Part shown: positions 63,992 through 64,000 of the stretch, piece after piece
How positions within the stretch are numbered: position 1 is the stretch's first letter
Layout of the letters: each line of letters opens with the position of its first letter
Assembly (NCBI GenBank): GCA_016932415.1
Contig: JAFGCX010000007.1
Coordinates: 1 to 64,000, forward strand
Length of the DNA stretch: 64,000 nt
Reading direction: 5' to 3'
Source: Candidatus Krumholzibacteriota bacterium
GTDB lineage: Bacteria > Krumholzibacteriota > Krumholzibacteriia > Krumholzibacteriales > Krumholzibacteriaceae
Notes under the pieces: generated by a model
Database searches by the model: none
The model's input: the letters and a program-made list of their open reading frames with translations, nothing else
What the model was told of the DNA's origin: nothing
Translations under genes and position numbers: made by a program

Positions 63992-64000
63992 ATGAACAGG
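63992..64000 (+). CDS. Start of a further CDS running off the right edge (partial)
   Basis: ATG AAC AGG at 63992 follows GAGGGGCAG, a good ribosome-binding site, 15 nt after the PilZ-like gene. Only three codons are in the window, so nothing can be said of the product. Confidence 0.4.

Overview
The window reads as a chromosomal segment of a Gram-negative bacterium. It encodes lipoproteins with lipoboxes, outer-membrane-barrel-like proteins and Wzz/O-antigen-ligase proteins. The protein tail at the left edge (ending ...SGVYFYRLRSDD...) is of the FlgD-like/type IX-secretion C-terminal kind common in the FCB superphylum and related candidate phyla. By eye the DNA is about half G+C, with uniform base use and no rRNA, phage, IS or CRISPR. 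The species cannot be named; an uncultivated FCB-type lineage is an inference. The gene set suggests a peptide- and amino-acid-using heterotroph with a chemosensory system: S46, S9 and C1A peptidases, an M20 dipeptidase, tryptophanase, AbgT transporter, and butyrate kinase/phosphotransbutyrylase with a CoA-transferase.

Layout. 1-3.4 kb: a secretion-tail fragment, an EamA transporter and an S46 dipeptidyl-peptidase. 3.6-14.0 kb: one long minus-strand chemosensory operon, cheR-mcp-cheW-cheD-cheB-cheA-cheC-cheY followed by two TPR proteins (one with DUF4388), headed by a good sigma-54-type promoter. 14.3-17.1 kb: a PhzF protein and a GAF/PAS histidine kinase. 17.3-20.1 kb: tRNA-Trp(CCA), TTG-start trpS and tryptophanase in a row on the minus strand. 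20.2-25.5 kb: pepD, yjbQ and a group of envelope proteins of unknown role. 25.5-25.75 kb: a non-coding block with inverted repeats that may be a structured RNA. 26.0-28.8 kb: a NarL-type response regulator and its sensor kinase. 28.9-35.4 kb: AddA and AddB. 35.5-37.7 kb: a secreted papain-family protease with a C-terminal membrane anchor.

38.0-43.5 kb: a three-gene operon encoding a CoA-transferase fused to a GNAT acetyltransferase, an AcuC-type deacetylase, and a butyrate kinase fused to phosphate butyryltransferase. This is the most unusual locus: acyl-CoA and acyl-phosphate interconversion is encoded with a putative lysine acylation/deacylation pair. 43.7-46.5 kb: a radical SAM protein and a lipoprotein with 14 propeller-like repeats. 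46.5-49.9 kb: an ABC-2 exporter. 50.2-54.4 kb: an S9 peptidase, a second PhzF protein and an exported cyclophilin. 54.4-59.6 kb: polysaccharide chain-length proteins, an O-antigen-ligase-type protein and a GAF-ATPase protein that lacks the phospho-acceptor histidine. 59.9-64 kb: a Fur/PerR regulator, an endonuclease III-type glycosylase, an AbgT transporter and a degenerate PilZ protein.

Starts were reassigned where a Shine-Dalgarno sequence or family length supported it, and several genes begin with GTG or TTG. All functional calls come from reading motifs; no database search was run.
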